The notes under the pieces were generated by a model. It worked only from the letters and a program-made list of their open reading frames with translations. It did no database searches and was not told where the DNA came from. Position numbers and translations under genes: made by a program. A DNA stretch of 64,000 nucleotides from Chelonoidis abingdonii. Its lineage: Eukaryota; Chordata; Testudines; Testudinidae. Location: contig NC_133777.1 in assembly GCF_003597395.2 (NCBI RefSeq), forward strand, positions 12,026,975 to 12,090,974, in the 5' to 3' direction. How positions within the stretch are numbered: position 1 is the stretch's first letter; each line of letters begins with the position of its first letter. Below, one piece after another: positions 1 through 10,312 of the stretch.

Positions 1-152
1 GCTCGCATCCACTCCTGTTTGCAACCTCTTCCTCCCAGCTCCCCTTTTCAGCTACCAGCTCTTCCAGCCCTGGAGCCCTCCGGAGCCATGCATACAAGCA
101 CTGCTGCTGGCAAGCCAAGGCGCAGGTTTGGGGGAGCAGGGAGACTTCTCAG
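1..152 (+). CDS. homeobox gene, exon upstream of the homeobox (partial)
   Basis: The frame starting at base 2 is open to base 152, followed by donor GTAAGC. It ends in phase 1, and the next exon starts with two bases that complete GAG, so the frames fit. The encoded stretch is Leu/Pro/Ser-rich with no recognised domain. The start codon lies outside the window. The ATG at 88 is in a different frame that does not splice correctly into the homeobox exon. Confidence 0.6.
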
Positions 153-2999
153 GTAAGCTAGACAAAGGGGATGGGGTAAATTCCCCAGTGTCCATCAGGT
201 GCACAGTCCTTGCTTTGAGCCCCTGGAAGATCCAGAGATACTGGAATTTAAAATCATTGTGATGCAATTGTGTAGGAGAGGAGTTCAGTTTAGAGACTTC
301 TAAAATGTATGGGTGTGTTGTTATCCCCTCCCCCTAGGCCTTACCCAGCTGGCCCCCAAGTACTGTAGCAAGTGATAGGATACAAAAAATAGTCCTAATA
401 AACCCCATCCTGCCTTAAAAGATTTCTTCACTATGTATTGTATGCAAAGCACATGATGGAGTGGAGTGGGATGAAGATGTGACTGGCCCCAGGAACCTGC
501 TGTGCTCACTGGTGGTGTTAGGCGCTCATCTGTCCCCAGGCCACCCCTTCTGCCCAGCCACAGAGCATACGCTGCCATGCCCAGGCTTTTCAAGGGGGCG
601 GGGGACTTTATTTCCTTAACAGAGGTTAGCGAACAACCAGAAAACAGCCTTTTAGCTCATTCCTTAGCCTTAGGCTTCACGCTGTCTTGCTCCTGGCAGT
701 TTCCCTGTCTCAGCCAGTTTTGCTGGAGCAACAGCCCCAAGACTGCTTCCTGGCCCCTCACTCTGGGGACCCACCACAGGAGTTAGCTCCACTCTAGTGT
801 GGCTTTCCTTCCCCAAGGCGCAGCCTGTCTCAGTCCATCTGCCCAAGCTACCACTATCAGCCCTTGATAGGCGCATCTGTTCTGGTCCAGGGGCACTGGG
901 CTCAGTGTATCCAGGTCCATGGGAACCAGCTGCCCTGTGACACTCGCCCAAGTGCAAGCAGGACATCTTTTTGTTCTGTGTTTCTGCAGCCCCTAGCATG
1001 GTGGGGTCTTGGTCCCTGGCTGAGGTTCCAGGGCACTACCGTTAAACCGAAGATAACCTCAATGCCACCCATCCCATCCTAAATATGTTTGAGATCGTGA
1101 AGCACTCAGACACTACCATGAAATGGCCCAGACAAAATCAGCTGAATGAAATCTAGATACCGAGGAGTGAAGGCTTTTCAGACTTAAAATAAAATGAACA
1201 GCAAGTCTCTCGAGGGGTCTCCTCTCCTCATGTGATTGACTGAAAGGTGTCGGTCTCAATGTTGAGAGACAAAGGTCCTGGTAAGGGGATAGGCTGTGCA
1301 TGGGAGGGCATGGGGCTGGTTGTGAAGAGAGGGGTGGAGGGGGCAGGGCTAGCGCGGTGCCAGTGGAGTGTGCTGCCCACTCTTTGTCCTCTAAGCTGGT
1401 CTGGTGAGTGGTACTAGTTCATTGGGGGTCACTGTGGCTTTTCTCCAGAGGAAGCTCGCCCGCAGAAGCAGAGACGCACCCGAGCCAATTACAGCAGCTG
1501 GCAGCTGGAGGAACTGGAATCAGCCTTTGAGACCACACACTACCCTGACGTCTTCATGAGGGAGGCCCTAGCCCTCCGGCTAGACCTGATAGAGGCCAGG
1601 GTTCAGGTACCAGATGCTCATGGGGTATCGCGCTCCAGGGTAGTGTTTGGCAGTAGGACCTTCCCCTTGTCTGCGGAGCTTACAATGAATTCCTCTCCCT
1701 GAACCTCTGGACGGGAGGGCAGCTCATTGTACCCAGCCTCTGAGGCTGCTAAGCAGGGGGCTAGGACTCTGTTGCAGGAGGCTCTGTCACCTCCTGTTTG
1801 CTCTGATCTTCACTGTGCTTATTCCCAGCCCCATTAATGTTCCAGCTCCATTGGCATTGGTGCCTGAGGAACCTGCTTGGGGCAGGGGAAGGTAAGAGGT
1901 GGGAGGGAACCTTTAGATGGTGGGTTCAGCTCTGCCTGCCTGTTGACTCTGGAGGCAGTAACTCTGCAGCCAGAGGTCGTGGGGGAAAGCTGGAGTAAAG
2001 ATCAGTCTCTTCTCAGGGGTAGGAAATAGTTGAAGTTGGGATGCCGCCCAGCATGGCCCCCACTCTCTATCCTGTGTTTCCCCTCTCATCACCTCTGACA
2101 CCTTTGACAGCTGCCCTGCTCTGAGTTGGGCTACTGTTTGCCATGTCTCTGGAGAACAAGGGTGGTGGATCCCTCCCATTTCTGGAGGGTCTGGGGTGAG
2201 GAAATAAGGCTTGAGACCCATTGTCAGGCTCGGAGTAAGAGAGCTGCTCATGTCCCCTGGTTTCTCTGCAACCCCAGCTCATGAGGGAGGGTGGAGTGCA
2301 CAGGGAGCCCAGGTGAAAGTGTCTGGTTCCCTGGTGGAGGGTGAAAGGGGATTAGGATTCTCCCTCTAGAACTGGCTGAGGGAGGAGGAGTGTCTGTGTG
2401 TTTCTGAGTCTGACTTCCTTCCTTCCTCTGCAATGAGATTTTCCCTCATTATGTGCCATGACCTGAAATGTCTGTTGTGGTTTAAAGCCTTCACTTGTGT
2501 AACCATCTCTCTCTGGATTCCTGGAGCTGCAGCTCTCCGAGAGGAGCCTGGGGAAACCGATGCAGGACAGATGCTTTATAAACCCCCATGCTTTTCAGTT
2601 TGCCATCAGCACGTAAGAGTGCAGGCAGGCAAAAAGATGGTTTGTTAATGCCTGTTTTCCTTTGGGTTTCCCTAGGTTTGGTTCCAGAACCGCAGAGCGA
2701 AGCTGAGGAGACAATTGAAACTTCAGAGACGAGCTCTGGACCGAGCCCTCACTAGGGACTCATCTGCCTCAGGACACAAGAAGCCCCAAGCCTTCCAGGA
2801 AATGGAAGGTTCAAGTAAGAACTCTAGAGTTGGAACACTGAAAGGAGGCCCAGATCAGTGGCCAAGCACTGGCCCCGAAGGTCAGCCTCCTCCTGGACCT
2901 CCCCTACACAGTGGAGCTGAGGCCACCGCGGGGGACAAGGCCAGAGGAAATTTGCTCCTGCAGCACCCCCAGCTTGTGGGTCAAGGCACAAGAGCATGA
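1..2999 (+). CDS. unc-4 (UNCX)-family paired-like homeobox gene, 5'-truncated by window edge
   Basis: Joined exons are <1-152, 1449-1606 and 2676-2999 (stop TGA 2997-2999). The product is a homeodomain transcription factor expected to act in the nucleus on TAAT-type sites. Homeodomain residues 1-46 lie on the middle exon and 47-60 on the last. F20, W48, F49, Q50, N51 and R53 are present, and the intron falls between residues 46 and 47, the usual place in paired-like genes. Against UNCX as I remember it, about 45 of 57 positions agree, including the block [17 protein letters not shown]. Oddities are Leu instead of Trp at position 56 and only about 95 residues after the homeodomain, whereas UNCX is a protein of over 500 residues with a long C-terminus. 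Exon phases match (1, then 0), all splice sites are GT-AG and no frame break is seen, so it looks functional rather than a pseudogene. It could be a diverged UNCX paralogue or another member of the class. The family call is firm; orthology is not. Confidence 0.8.
153..1448 (+). other. homeobox gene intron, upstream of the homeobox
   Basis: Runs from donor GTAAGC to acceptor TTCTCCAG. I see no repeat family I recognise and no convincing extra exon. It is mostly unique-looking, GC-moderate sequence. Confidence 0.6.
1449..1606 (+). CDS. homeobox gene, exon with homeodomain helices 1-2
   Basis: The acceptor TTCTCCAG ends at 1448 and donor GTACCA starts at 1607. The exon encodes a short basic linker and homeodomain residues 1-46, from [12 protein letters not shown] through LIEARVQ. 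It carries R5, L16 and F20 of the hydrophobic core. Confidence 0.9.
1607..2675 (+). other. homeobox gene intron splitting the homeobox
   Basis: Sits between homeodomain codons 46 and 47 (phase 0), a position shared by many paired-class genes. I recognise no repeat inside it. Confidence 0.8.
2676..2999 (+). CDS. homeobox gene, terminal coding exon with recognition helix
   Basis: The acceptor TTTCCCTAG ends at 2675. The exon opens with [19 protein letters not shown], the end of the recognition helix plus a basic extension. About 85 polar, Gly/Pro/Gln-rich residues follow, to TGA at 2997. I see no clear OAR or eh1 motif. A second frame stays open from about 2996 to 3271 past the stop, which could mean a frameshifted or alternatively spliced C-terminus. 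Confidence 0.85.
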   Translation, partial: VWFQNRRAKLRRQLKLQRRALDRALTRDSSASGHKKPQAFQEMEGSSKNSRVGTLKGGPDQWPSTGPEGQPPPGPPLHSGAEATAGDKARGNLLLQHPQLVGQGTRA

Positions 3000-3597
3000 G
3001 GCTGAAAGTGCCCCCCACACACACCTTGCAGCTCAGGAGCAGCCTGACTCAGAACCAGACCCAGCAGGCCTCTGGGCACACACAAATAGTGCCTGAAACT
3101 GATCCTGACATCAGTCCCCCTTCCCGTACCTCTCCAGCCTCGGCCTTGGACCTTCGCTCCCAAATGAACACTGCAACCATTTCTTTAGGGAATGGAGCAG
3201 AGAACATCAGGGGCATTATAGGGGCTTCCCAAGCCTATCGAGGGCCATTGCCCAGCCTTATCCATCTCTGAGCACCGTTCGTGCCTCCCTATTTGGTAGC
3301 TGTTGCCTGAACTTCTTTTCTCTGATTGGCATCTGCATTACACTTCTCAGCACCTGCACTCAACTGGGACAACAGCCTGTGCAGAGACTCTGGGTCTAAA
3401 ATACCCTGGTTAGAATCCTTCCATATTTGAGCAGGGACAGAGCCATCCGCTGCTCCAGGGTTATTTATCAGGATCCCTTCACTAGAACACATGCATTCGC
3501 GCATTGTTAGCAGGGGGATGTCGCCTCTCTACTCTGGGTTGTCTTCTTCAGATTAGACTATTTTTGTCAGAGGCTCTGATCCAGTGAGCCTGTGTTT

Positions 3598-3718
3598 GGT
3601 AGGGTTGCCAGTTTTGATTGGACGTATTCTTGGAGGTTTCATCACATTACATAATCTTTAATTAAAGATTAATCTTTAATTCCTGGCTACTCCAGGGCAA
3701 TCCTGGATGTTTTAGCTG
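3598..3718. mobile_element. small palindromic MITE
   Basis: It starts GTAGGGTTGCCAG, contains the perfect palindrome AATCTTTAATTAAAGATT near 3652-3669, and ends in a region rich in CTCCAGG/CCTGG. I recall this as a common turtle Tc1/mariner-like non-autonomous element; the right inverted end is eroded. An ATTAAA inside it could serve as a poly(A) signal for the homeobox gene. Confidence 0.5.
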
Positions 3719-3862
3719 GAGCCTTGGGGCCCTTCCACAATAGAATGGGGGCCCTGAGCGGTGTAACAGTGCAGAAGTATGAAGCATGCAGACTCCTGAT
3801 CTTCACACTATAGCAAGGCTTTTGGGACCGTGTGGATTTCTCACCCGCTATCCAGTGCCAGG

Positions 3863-3991
3863 TAGGGTAACCAGATATCCTGATATTATGAGGCCCGTCC
3901 CATTACTAGGGGCTTTGTCTTATATACGCAACCATACCTCCCCCTGAAAAAAGGTATCCTGATTTTTCACACTTGCTATCTGGTCACCCTA
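3863..3991. mobile_element. Tc1/mariner-like MITE with TA target duplication
   Basis: The terminal inverted repeats are 14 bp, TAGGGTAACCAGAT at the left and ATCTGGTCACCCTA at the right, differing at one position. TA stands at both borders, as expected for the Tc1/mariner superfamily. Another family member lies at about 16,827-16,945. Confidence 0.7.
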
Positions 3992-3994
3992 GAG

Positions 3995-4297
3995 CAAGGG
4001 TAGGCAACCTATGGCACGCGTGCCAAAGGCGGTACACGAGTTGATCTTCATTGGCACTCTCACTGCCCGGGTCCTGGCCTCTGGTCCGGGGGGCTCTGCA
4101 TTTTAATGAAGCTTCTTAAACATTTTGAAAACCTTATTTACTTTACATACAACAATAGTTTAGTTCTATATTATAGACTTGTAGAAAGAGACCTTCTAAA
4201 AACGTTACAATGTATGACTGGCACGCAAAACCTTAAATTAGAGTGAATGAATGAAGACTCACTCGGCACACCGCTGCTGAGAGGTTGCCGACCCCTG
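3995..4297 (-). mobile_element. hAT-like non-autonomous DNA transposon
   Basis: The ends are inverted: GGGTAGGCAACC at the left and GGTTGCCGACCCCTG at the right. The interior contains the AAGCTTCTTAAACATTTT and GAGACCTTCTAAAAACGTTAC blocks, also seen in opposite orientation at 22,751-23,002. It lies three bases after the neighbouring mariner-like MITE. Confidence 0.7.
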
Positions 4298-5740
4298 CTC
4301 TCCATTGTTCAACTCTGGTGCTTTGCTTCTGCTTGGCTATTCCCTCCACTCTATACCTCCCATGATCACTAGAGGGCCTTGAGGTTCTGCAGGTGTTACA
4401 GCTCCTTAGCAGGTGCCTGGGCTGTGTGCGCTGCAGGAGGCCATGATTCCTCAATTCACCAGTGGCTGGACATTTGTTTCTAGTCAAACCCCATGAGGTG
4501 CTGGGTCAAACCCAGTCAGCCGACTGTCTGCAAAGGGTTGGGGGAGAATCTGAAGCATCTTCTGAGGGTGAGGGAAGGGAAACAAAAGTCTAACTTCTCT
4601 GCGAGCTGGCTGAGATGATGTCGTTGATCCTAGCATAAGGCTAGTGGGTGGGGGGAAGATGAGCCCCTTTGTTCCCATCAATTCTTTCCCATCAGTCTGG
4701 ACAAAATGCTCCAGCGTAGCAACAGACAGAGGAGACGGACTGTACTGTGAGGGTCAATTCTGCATTGGCTGTGAGGACCCCCTAGAAGCCTTTGCATCTC
4801 TAATACTCATGATCCTGTGATGAATGGAAAGGGGCAGGGGAAGTAAAGTAAGATGAAAGAGGGAAGCACAATGCATGCTCAACCAGACTCAATGAGCCGG
4901 CATTCTTCCCTCTACCACCAGCTTTCTGGTGTCAGATGTGGAGCAGAAGTATTGGATTGTTAGAGATGCTGCTGCCTTTAAAGCAATTTGCTTTTTCTTC
5001 CTGTTGGACGATGATCAGATAAGTCCTAAAAAAGAAACCAGTTCATAGAACTGTTGTAGAGTCACACGGTGTATTGTGGAAATTCCCTCTTTGTCCCTCA
5101 CTGATCAGAAAGCAAAGACACTAAGCCAGGAATGTGAGTCATCTCCATACAGCTAATAAATAATAGGAACCACTGCTTCAGCTTCAGTCCTTTTCTTGAC
5201 ATCTCCTATCTCTCTTTCCCCATATGTCTTCCTGCCCTTGGATTGTCAGTGCTGGCTGCTATGTGACTGTTCTGGTGTATTTGCTTCTTCGTGCTCAGGC
5301 CAGCTGCGTTTGCTGCTGTATAACTGCAGGGGAGGTCCCTTCGGCTACACTGTCTCAGGACCGACCCTGACCGTTTGAAGGGTGTTTCTGTCTGATTAGT
5401 TTTCCATTGGCCAAATATTCAAATTCTGACCTCTCTTTGTGCCCAGGCAGTCACTTGCATGTGTGAGGGCAGAGACAGGCAAATCCCACTTATGCATATT
5501 CATCCGGCGCAGATGGGTTTTACAAATGGAAATTCTGCTGCATGTGTGTGTGAGAGCAAATACATAACCGAAATGTTCACATTGGTGATGGCGTGCAAAA
5601 GTAGAAACCGGACTGAGGCTCCTTTGAAAGCTGCACTTGGAGACATTCTCTTTCCCATACAAGCTTGTTCCATAGACAGCTCTATAGGCACAAAAGAAGA
5701 GTATATACTACCTGGGGTGTGTGGGTGTGTGTTACGTTTT
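4298..5740. other. intergenic DNA, nothing recognised
   Basis: No exon-like frame with splice sites, no RNA gene and no repeat family I can name. The short open frames here are not supported by composition or motifs. Confidence 0.5.
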
Positions 5741-5840
5741 GTAGCATTGCCAGCTTTCATGATTTTATTGCAAATCTCGTGATATTTGCTGTTTTTCCTA
5801 AAGCTTTAGCTCCTAGGCTCATGGGATTACATGAGAAGTG
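5741..5840 (+). mobile_element. MITE fragment, TTGCCAGC...CGTGATAT family
   Basis: Contains the sequence order CATTGCCAGCTTTCATGATTT, TCGTGATATTTG, then CTAAAGC and GATTACATGAGAA. It is related to 6016-6110 (same strand) and 11,868-12,140 (opposite strand), so three copies of one family sit in this window. Confidence 0.5.
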
Positions 5841-6015
5841 TTGCCAGTTCCTTGTAGATTGCCACGTATTCGCAGGGGCAAAAGAAAATGCAGGCCTGTT
5901 ATTTACCAGGCTGCACGTGGCAACAGACTATATAGGTAAGAGATGCAAGGGGAGTATGGGTCACAAGGCAAACTGCAGACACACACACAACTAAAATTAA
6001 TCAATTTTAAATTTT

Positions 6016-6110
6016 ATTGGAGATGGTTTCAACATTCCTGTGATTTGATTGCAAGTCATGTGATACTTGATGCTTTTCTTAAAGCCCCATCTCCTCGAGT
6101 CATGTTTATT
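6016..6110 (+). mobile_element. MITE fragment, same family as at 5741
   Basis: Shares the order TGTGATTTGATTGCAAGTC, GTGATACTTGATG, TTTTCTTAAAGCCC, then TCATG, with the copy at 5741-5840. It is diverged by several substitutions. Confidence 0.45.
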
Positions 6111-7199
6111 ACATGGGTTTCTCAGCTTTTCTTTTTCTTAAAATTAAGTCTCTAGCCTGTGGAGAAAAGCTTGAAAACAAGACCCCAAAAGGCTCAAACA
6201 CCAAGAGATAAGCACAACAAACTTCAAATGTATTTATTTATTTATTTTAACATTCTCTCTTTTTTGGGAGGGGGGACTTGACTCTTAGTTTTTTAACCCT
6301 TGGGGTTGCCAATACTGATATTGTGTACTTTGTAGTGTATATGTGTTGTGTGCTGTGTCATTCTGAGCATTGTATATGTCGGGTGACTCTTGTGTGTGAT
6401 GTTTGTGCATCTCTCTTAGCATGTTTATCTGGCAAGAGGAGTCTCTTGTGCTCACTCTCTGAGGAGTGTATTTGGGGTTTGTCTTTTCACAGCAAGTGGA
6501 CTTTAGCCTAGGAGTGGCAGCTTAGGGGACTAGTTTCCAGAGGTACCAAAACTTGTTGCTGCACGCTGGAGGGGCTGCAGAGAATGAGCTGTGGGGAATG
6601 ACTAACTCATGAGCTGCATCTGTGTCTTTATGATTCAGAGCGCGGCTGCCTCTGAAGCATACGTTCTGACAGGGGAACTAGAACACAGCGCTATCAGTGA
6701 TACAGGCTACAGATGTGATATGATGTGATGAAGTGGAAAGTAAAGGCTGCTCTCGGAACCTGGTACTGGTAACAGCCAGCAACCTGGGATTTCATGTTTA
6801 AAGGCACCAACATTTTCATTCTAACCCTAAGGAAGTAAAAAAGAGACTTGTGTGTGCAGAAAGGGGATGAGAGACCCCTCTCTTTCACTTCCTATCTGCC
6901 CCATAGAGAGAGAGAGCTATTCCCATGGGTCTGTCCACCGCCTGCCATAGCCTAGTGTGATGAAATCAAAGCTCAAGGTAGCTTGGCTGGCACAGTGAAT
7001 CACATCTCTTCACTGTGGGCTACCATTGTAAATACTTTGGCCAGTATAGGGCACGTGAGCCAGCCCAAGTCCCCTCCTCAACATGTTTTCAACCTGCATC
7101 ACCTGACAGCAACGTTTTCCTAGGATGAGTGACTCCCTTTGAAAGGGAAAACAGGAAGATGGATTTTGGTGGATGGGAAGGGGTTAAGTTGATCCTAAA
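6111..7199. other. intergenic DNA, nothing recognised
   Basis: I see no gene or named repeat. It includes a short TATT-rich patch near 6230. Confidence 0.5.
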
Positions 7200-7620
7200 G
7201 CAGCTAAGTCCAAAGGTTTCATTTTCTCCCTTTTAAGTAAAAATGACCTTTTTATAAGAACTCCCTTCTGCCTTGGCACAGTAGCCCCTTTTGTTTCCCC
7301 TTTATCCTCGCCTTGGTCACGTGAAGAGCGTCTCTAATGGAAAAAGAGATTGGACAAAAGAACCTCGGGACCCCCAGTAACACTTAAGAATTTCATTAAA
7401 ATACAATAGGCCAGTTATTGCTGGCTCATTACTAAGCTATAATAATTGCTAATTGTCTTATTAGCATTTAACAATTATGCAAATAATGAAAAACATTTCA
7501 TAAAAGTAATAAAATTGCCCTTTTTTACATCAATTAGTTTTAAAATCTAAAGTGGTGATGATTTTGCTCTCCGGGGTTTATTGGAAATGCCTTTAAAGGG
7601 GAGATAAACCTCTAATGATG
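7200..7620. promoter_or_regulatory. candidate conserved non-coding enhancer
   Basis: AT-rich and apparently non-repetitive. It contains an octamer motif ATGCAAAT at 7477-7484 within TTATGCAAATAA, a CTAATTG at 7449-7455, CAATTAG at 7531-7537 and several further TAAT cores. Such clustering of homeodomain/POU motifs near a homeobox gene is typical of developmental enhancers. Conservation cannot be tested from one sequence, so this is inference. Confidence 0.35.
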
Positions 7621-7662
7621 CCATCCGCAGAGCAGGGTTGAGATTGGATAGGGCACACAGAG

Positions 7663-7915
7663 GTCTGGTCTATACTACAGACCTATATCGGTATAACAAC
7701 ATTACTCAGGGGTGTGAAAAATCTCTCCCCCGATTGACATAGTTATACTGACCTAACTCCCCGCATAGGCGGAGAAGCACTCGGGGCGGTGGAATAATTA
7801 TGCTGATGAGGAAAGCGCTCTCCTGTCAGCTTAGAGCGTTTTCATTAAGTGCTACAGAGGTGCATCTGTACAGCGGTGCCAATGCAGTGTTTGAAGTGTA
7901 GACGTGTCCTGAGCT
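7663..7915. mobile_element. MITE, ATATCGGTATAAC family
   Basis: It begins GGTCTGGTCTATACTACAGA and ends GTGTAGACGTGTCC, which are rough inverted termini. Inside is the hairpin CAGGGGTGTG...GTTATACTGACCTAA. Other family members are at 10,061-10,312, 31,951-32,168 and about 37,700-37,880. Confidence 0.65.
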
Positions 7916-8427
7916 ATGTGAATTTCTGCTCTCAGTGCAAGGACTCAGACTGTTTCCCTTCCACTTGCAAAGGAGCTGTGTGCACATGTTGGTAAAACAT
8001 CATTTTTCCTTTTTGAGAGCCCAAGAGATAGGATATTGGTACTAACCTGTGGCATTCAGGCTACTGCTCCACCACAGTCTTCCTCCTGTGTGACACTGGG
8101 CCTTCCCTTTCCCCCTCCCCTCATTGCTTGTTGTTCTTCCCCTCTCTCCCCAACTTCTGTTTCGGGTCAGGAGGGACTTGCTTGCAAAGCCGGAGCTGGA
8201 AGTTGCATCTACCCGATGCAGGTAGGTGGCGGCCCTGGCTGAGTAGGGGCTGGCGTGGGTAATGGCTTGGTGCCTCCCTGCCCACAATAACTGGACTTCA
8301 GGTGTCTGGTCAGTAGATCTGACCAGACACCATCAGGTCCCCTTTTGACCAGACTCCTGACTACCCTAGGCCTGAGGCTCAGATCCTTAGGTGTATAGTT
8401 CCCATTGAGGTGCCCTAGACACCCTGA

Positions 8428-8525
8428 GGATCTGATCTCCATCTGTACAATGGAGATAATAGCATTTCTCCACCTCACCAGGGGGTCCTGAGGATAAATA
8501 CCTTACAGGATGCTCAGAAATGACG
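8428..8525 (+). mobile_element. MIR SINE fragment (3' part)
   Basis: Contains the MIR-like order CATCTGTACAATGGAGATAA, CCTCACCAGGG and TGAGGATAAATACC, ending at GATGCTCAGAAA. Confidence 0.6.
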
Positions 8526-8789
8526 GGGCCAGATAAGTTGATAGATGTCCCTTGGGTTTTTCCCTGCCAGGAAAGACAGGACTTCCCTAGAAAGTTCTGG
8601 AAATGTAGTTTAGAGCTAGGGCTGATACAAGGTACTGGCTCTGATCTCTTGCTAATTGTATGTGGTGGGGACTTATCCATCTATTAAATGCAATAGACTG
8701 AAAGAGGTCAATAGAAAAAGTCTTACTGAGCAGACCTCAACTGCAGGACTTTCTGTTATACTTGTCTCTCTAAATAATAGACTCTAGCT

Positions 8790-8915
8790 TAACAGAGTTA
8801 TGGGCTGGATGCAGGAACCACTTGGTGACATCTTATGACCTGGCAGGAGGTCAGACTGGAGGATTGTAACAAGCCCTTCTGGTCTTAAACATTCATGAGT
8901 CTATGATTAGTCATC
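8790..8915 (+). mobile_element. CR1 LINE 3' end
   Basis: It reads GGGCTGGATGCAGGAACCAC, then AGGAGGTCAGACTGGAGGAT, CCCTTCTGGTCTTAAA and a GAGTCTATGAT tail. This is the standard CR1 3' terminus of reptiles and birds. Confidence 0.7.
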
Positions 8916-9038
8916 ATTGCATTGTGATTCTGTGGTCTGGCTATTTTTGGCTTGGATTTGCTGCTGATTTGATGTGATATATTTTTTCCATTAATCATCT
9001 AGATGACGTCTGGGTATTTAAATCTGAATGAAAATGTC

Positions 9039-9290
9039 AAAATCATGCTTGTTTGCAGTGTTGTTGTAGCTGGGTTGGTCCCAGGATAGGGAGAGACAAG
9101 GTGGGGGAGGTGAAATCTTTTATTGGACCAAACTTCTGTTGGTGGAAGAGACCAGCTTTCGAGCTCCAGGAAGCTGAAGAAAGCCAGGAGAAGAGCTCTA
9201 TGGCTCTCAAAAGCTTCTCTCTTTCACCAACAGGAGCTGGCCCAATAAAAGATACCACCTCCCCCACCTGGTCTTTCTAAAATCATGCTT
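9039..9290. mobile_element. snap-back repeat (TATCTTTTATTGGACC family) with 12-bp target duplication
   Basis: The insert 9051-9278 is flanked by the perfect 12-bp direct repeat AAAATCATGCTT (9039-9050 and 9279-9290). The two halves are inverted copies: GGTGGGGGAGGTGAAATCTT at the left against AAAAGATACCACCTCCCCC at the right. Related copies occur at 9769, 19,402, 22,700, 50,410 and 57,718. Confidence 0.7.
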
Positions 9291-9768
9291 TACATTGGGC
9301 AGGACCCAAGGTGACAGCAGTTCCTGCCTTGAAGAGTTAACAATCGAATATCCAGTAAATGAAATTTAACTTGACTCTCTCTGCGCTTGGATCATTTTCC
9401 TTCCCTGGTCTATTTCCACAATGCAGAATTCCCAGCTGGAAGAGCAAAATGGATAATTCATTGCAAAGCTGGTGCCGATGCTGCTAGATTAATGCATCGG
9501 GGGCATGTGGTGTTTGTAAAGAGGTGAGTTTTGCTAGTTCTAGAGGTTGCCAGTCTGCTCTTCCCAGCACCGGTGCTACTGGCACAGTGCTAGGTTTAGA
9601 AATAATTTGTTTCATACTTTGGCTTCCAACTTGGAGGTTTGTAGAGAAAAGAATGTGGAACAAATAGCTAAAGTTGGTATTGTGCCGATTACATGACGGT
9701 CTCCTAAGCAGCCACAGAGTGGAGACCAAGAAATCCTGATTTCTAACTATGGCTCTGCTGCTGACGTG

Positions 9769-10030
9769 CTGGGAGAGAGACAGGATGGGGGAGGTGATAT
9801 CTTTTATTGGACCAACTTCTGTTGGTGAGAGAGAGAAGCTTTTGAGCCACACGGAGCTTTTCTGGGAAAGGTACTGCTAGCTTCACAGCTAAATGCAGGG
9901 TGAAACAGATTGTTTAGCATAAGTAGTTAGCACATATCTAAGGGACCATTCAAGATAGAGTGGCCTGTTAATAATAGGACAAAAAGAGGGGGTTGGCAGA
10001 TTATAGATTGTTGTAATAAACCATAAGCTG
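9769..10030 (+). mobile_element. copy of the TATCTTTTATTGGACC repeat family
   Basis: Shares GGGGGAGGTGATATC, TTTTATTGGACCAACTTCTG and TTGGTGAGAGAGAGAAGC with the copy at 9051. It continues into a longer 3' part containing ACAGATTGTTTAGCATAAG. Confidence 0.65.
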
Positions 10031-10060
10031 AAATGCTGTGTCAGTTAACTTGTGAGTCAA

Positions 10061-10312
10061 CTGTGTCTACATTACCTTTTATGCCGGTATAACTTATGTC
10101 GCTCAGGGGTGTGAATAACCCTCCTGAGCGACATACTGTAAGTTACACTGACCTAAGCGCTGGTGTGAACAGCACTATGTCTGCAGGAGGGCTTGTCCTG
10201 CTGAGATAGCTGCTGCTGCTCGGTGGGGACAGATTAATTAATTATCTTAGAGCGACTACACTAGAGATCTTACAGCGGCACTGCTGTAAGCTCTCTAGTG
10301 TAGCCATAGTTA
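10061..10312. mobile_element. MITE, CGGTATAAC family, hairpin-forming
   Basis: Contains the long stem GTCGCTCAGGGGTGTG against CCTCCTGAGCGACAT, and ends CTCTAGTGTAGCCAT. It is similar to the element at 7663. Confidence 0.65.

Noticed and set aside
88..152. ATG at 88 as the start of the homeobox protein
   Set aside because: Its frame ends in phase 2 at the 152 donor and would not read into the homeobox exon, which needs phase 1. The frame beginning at base 2 fits.
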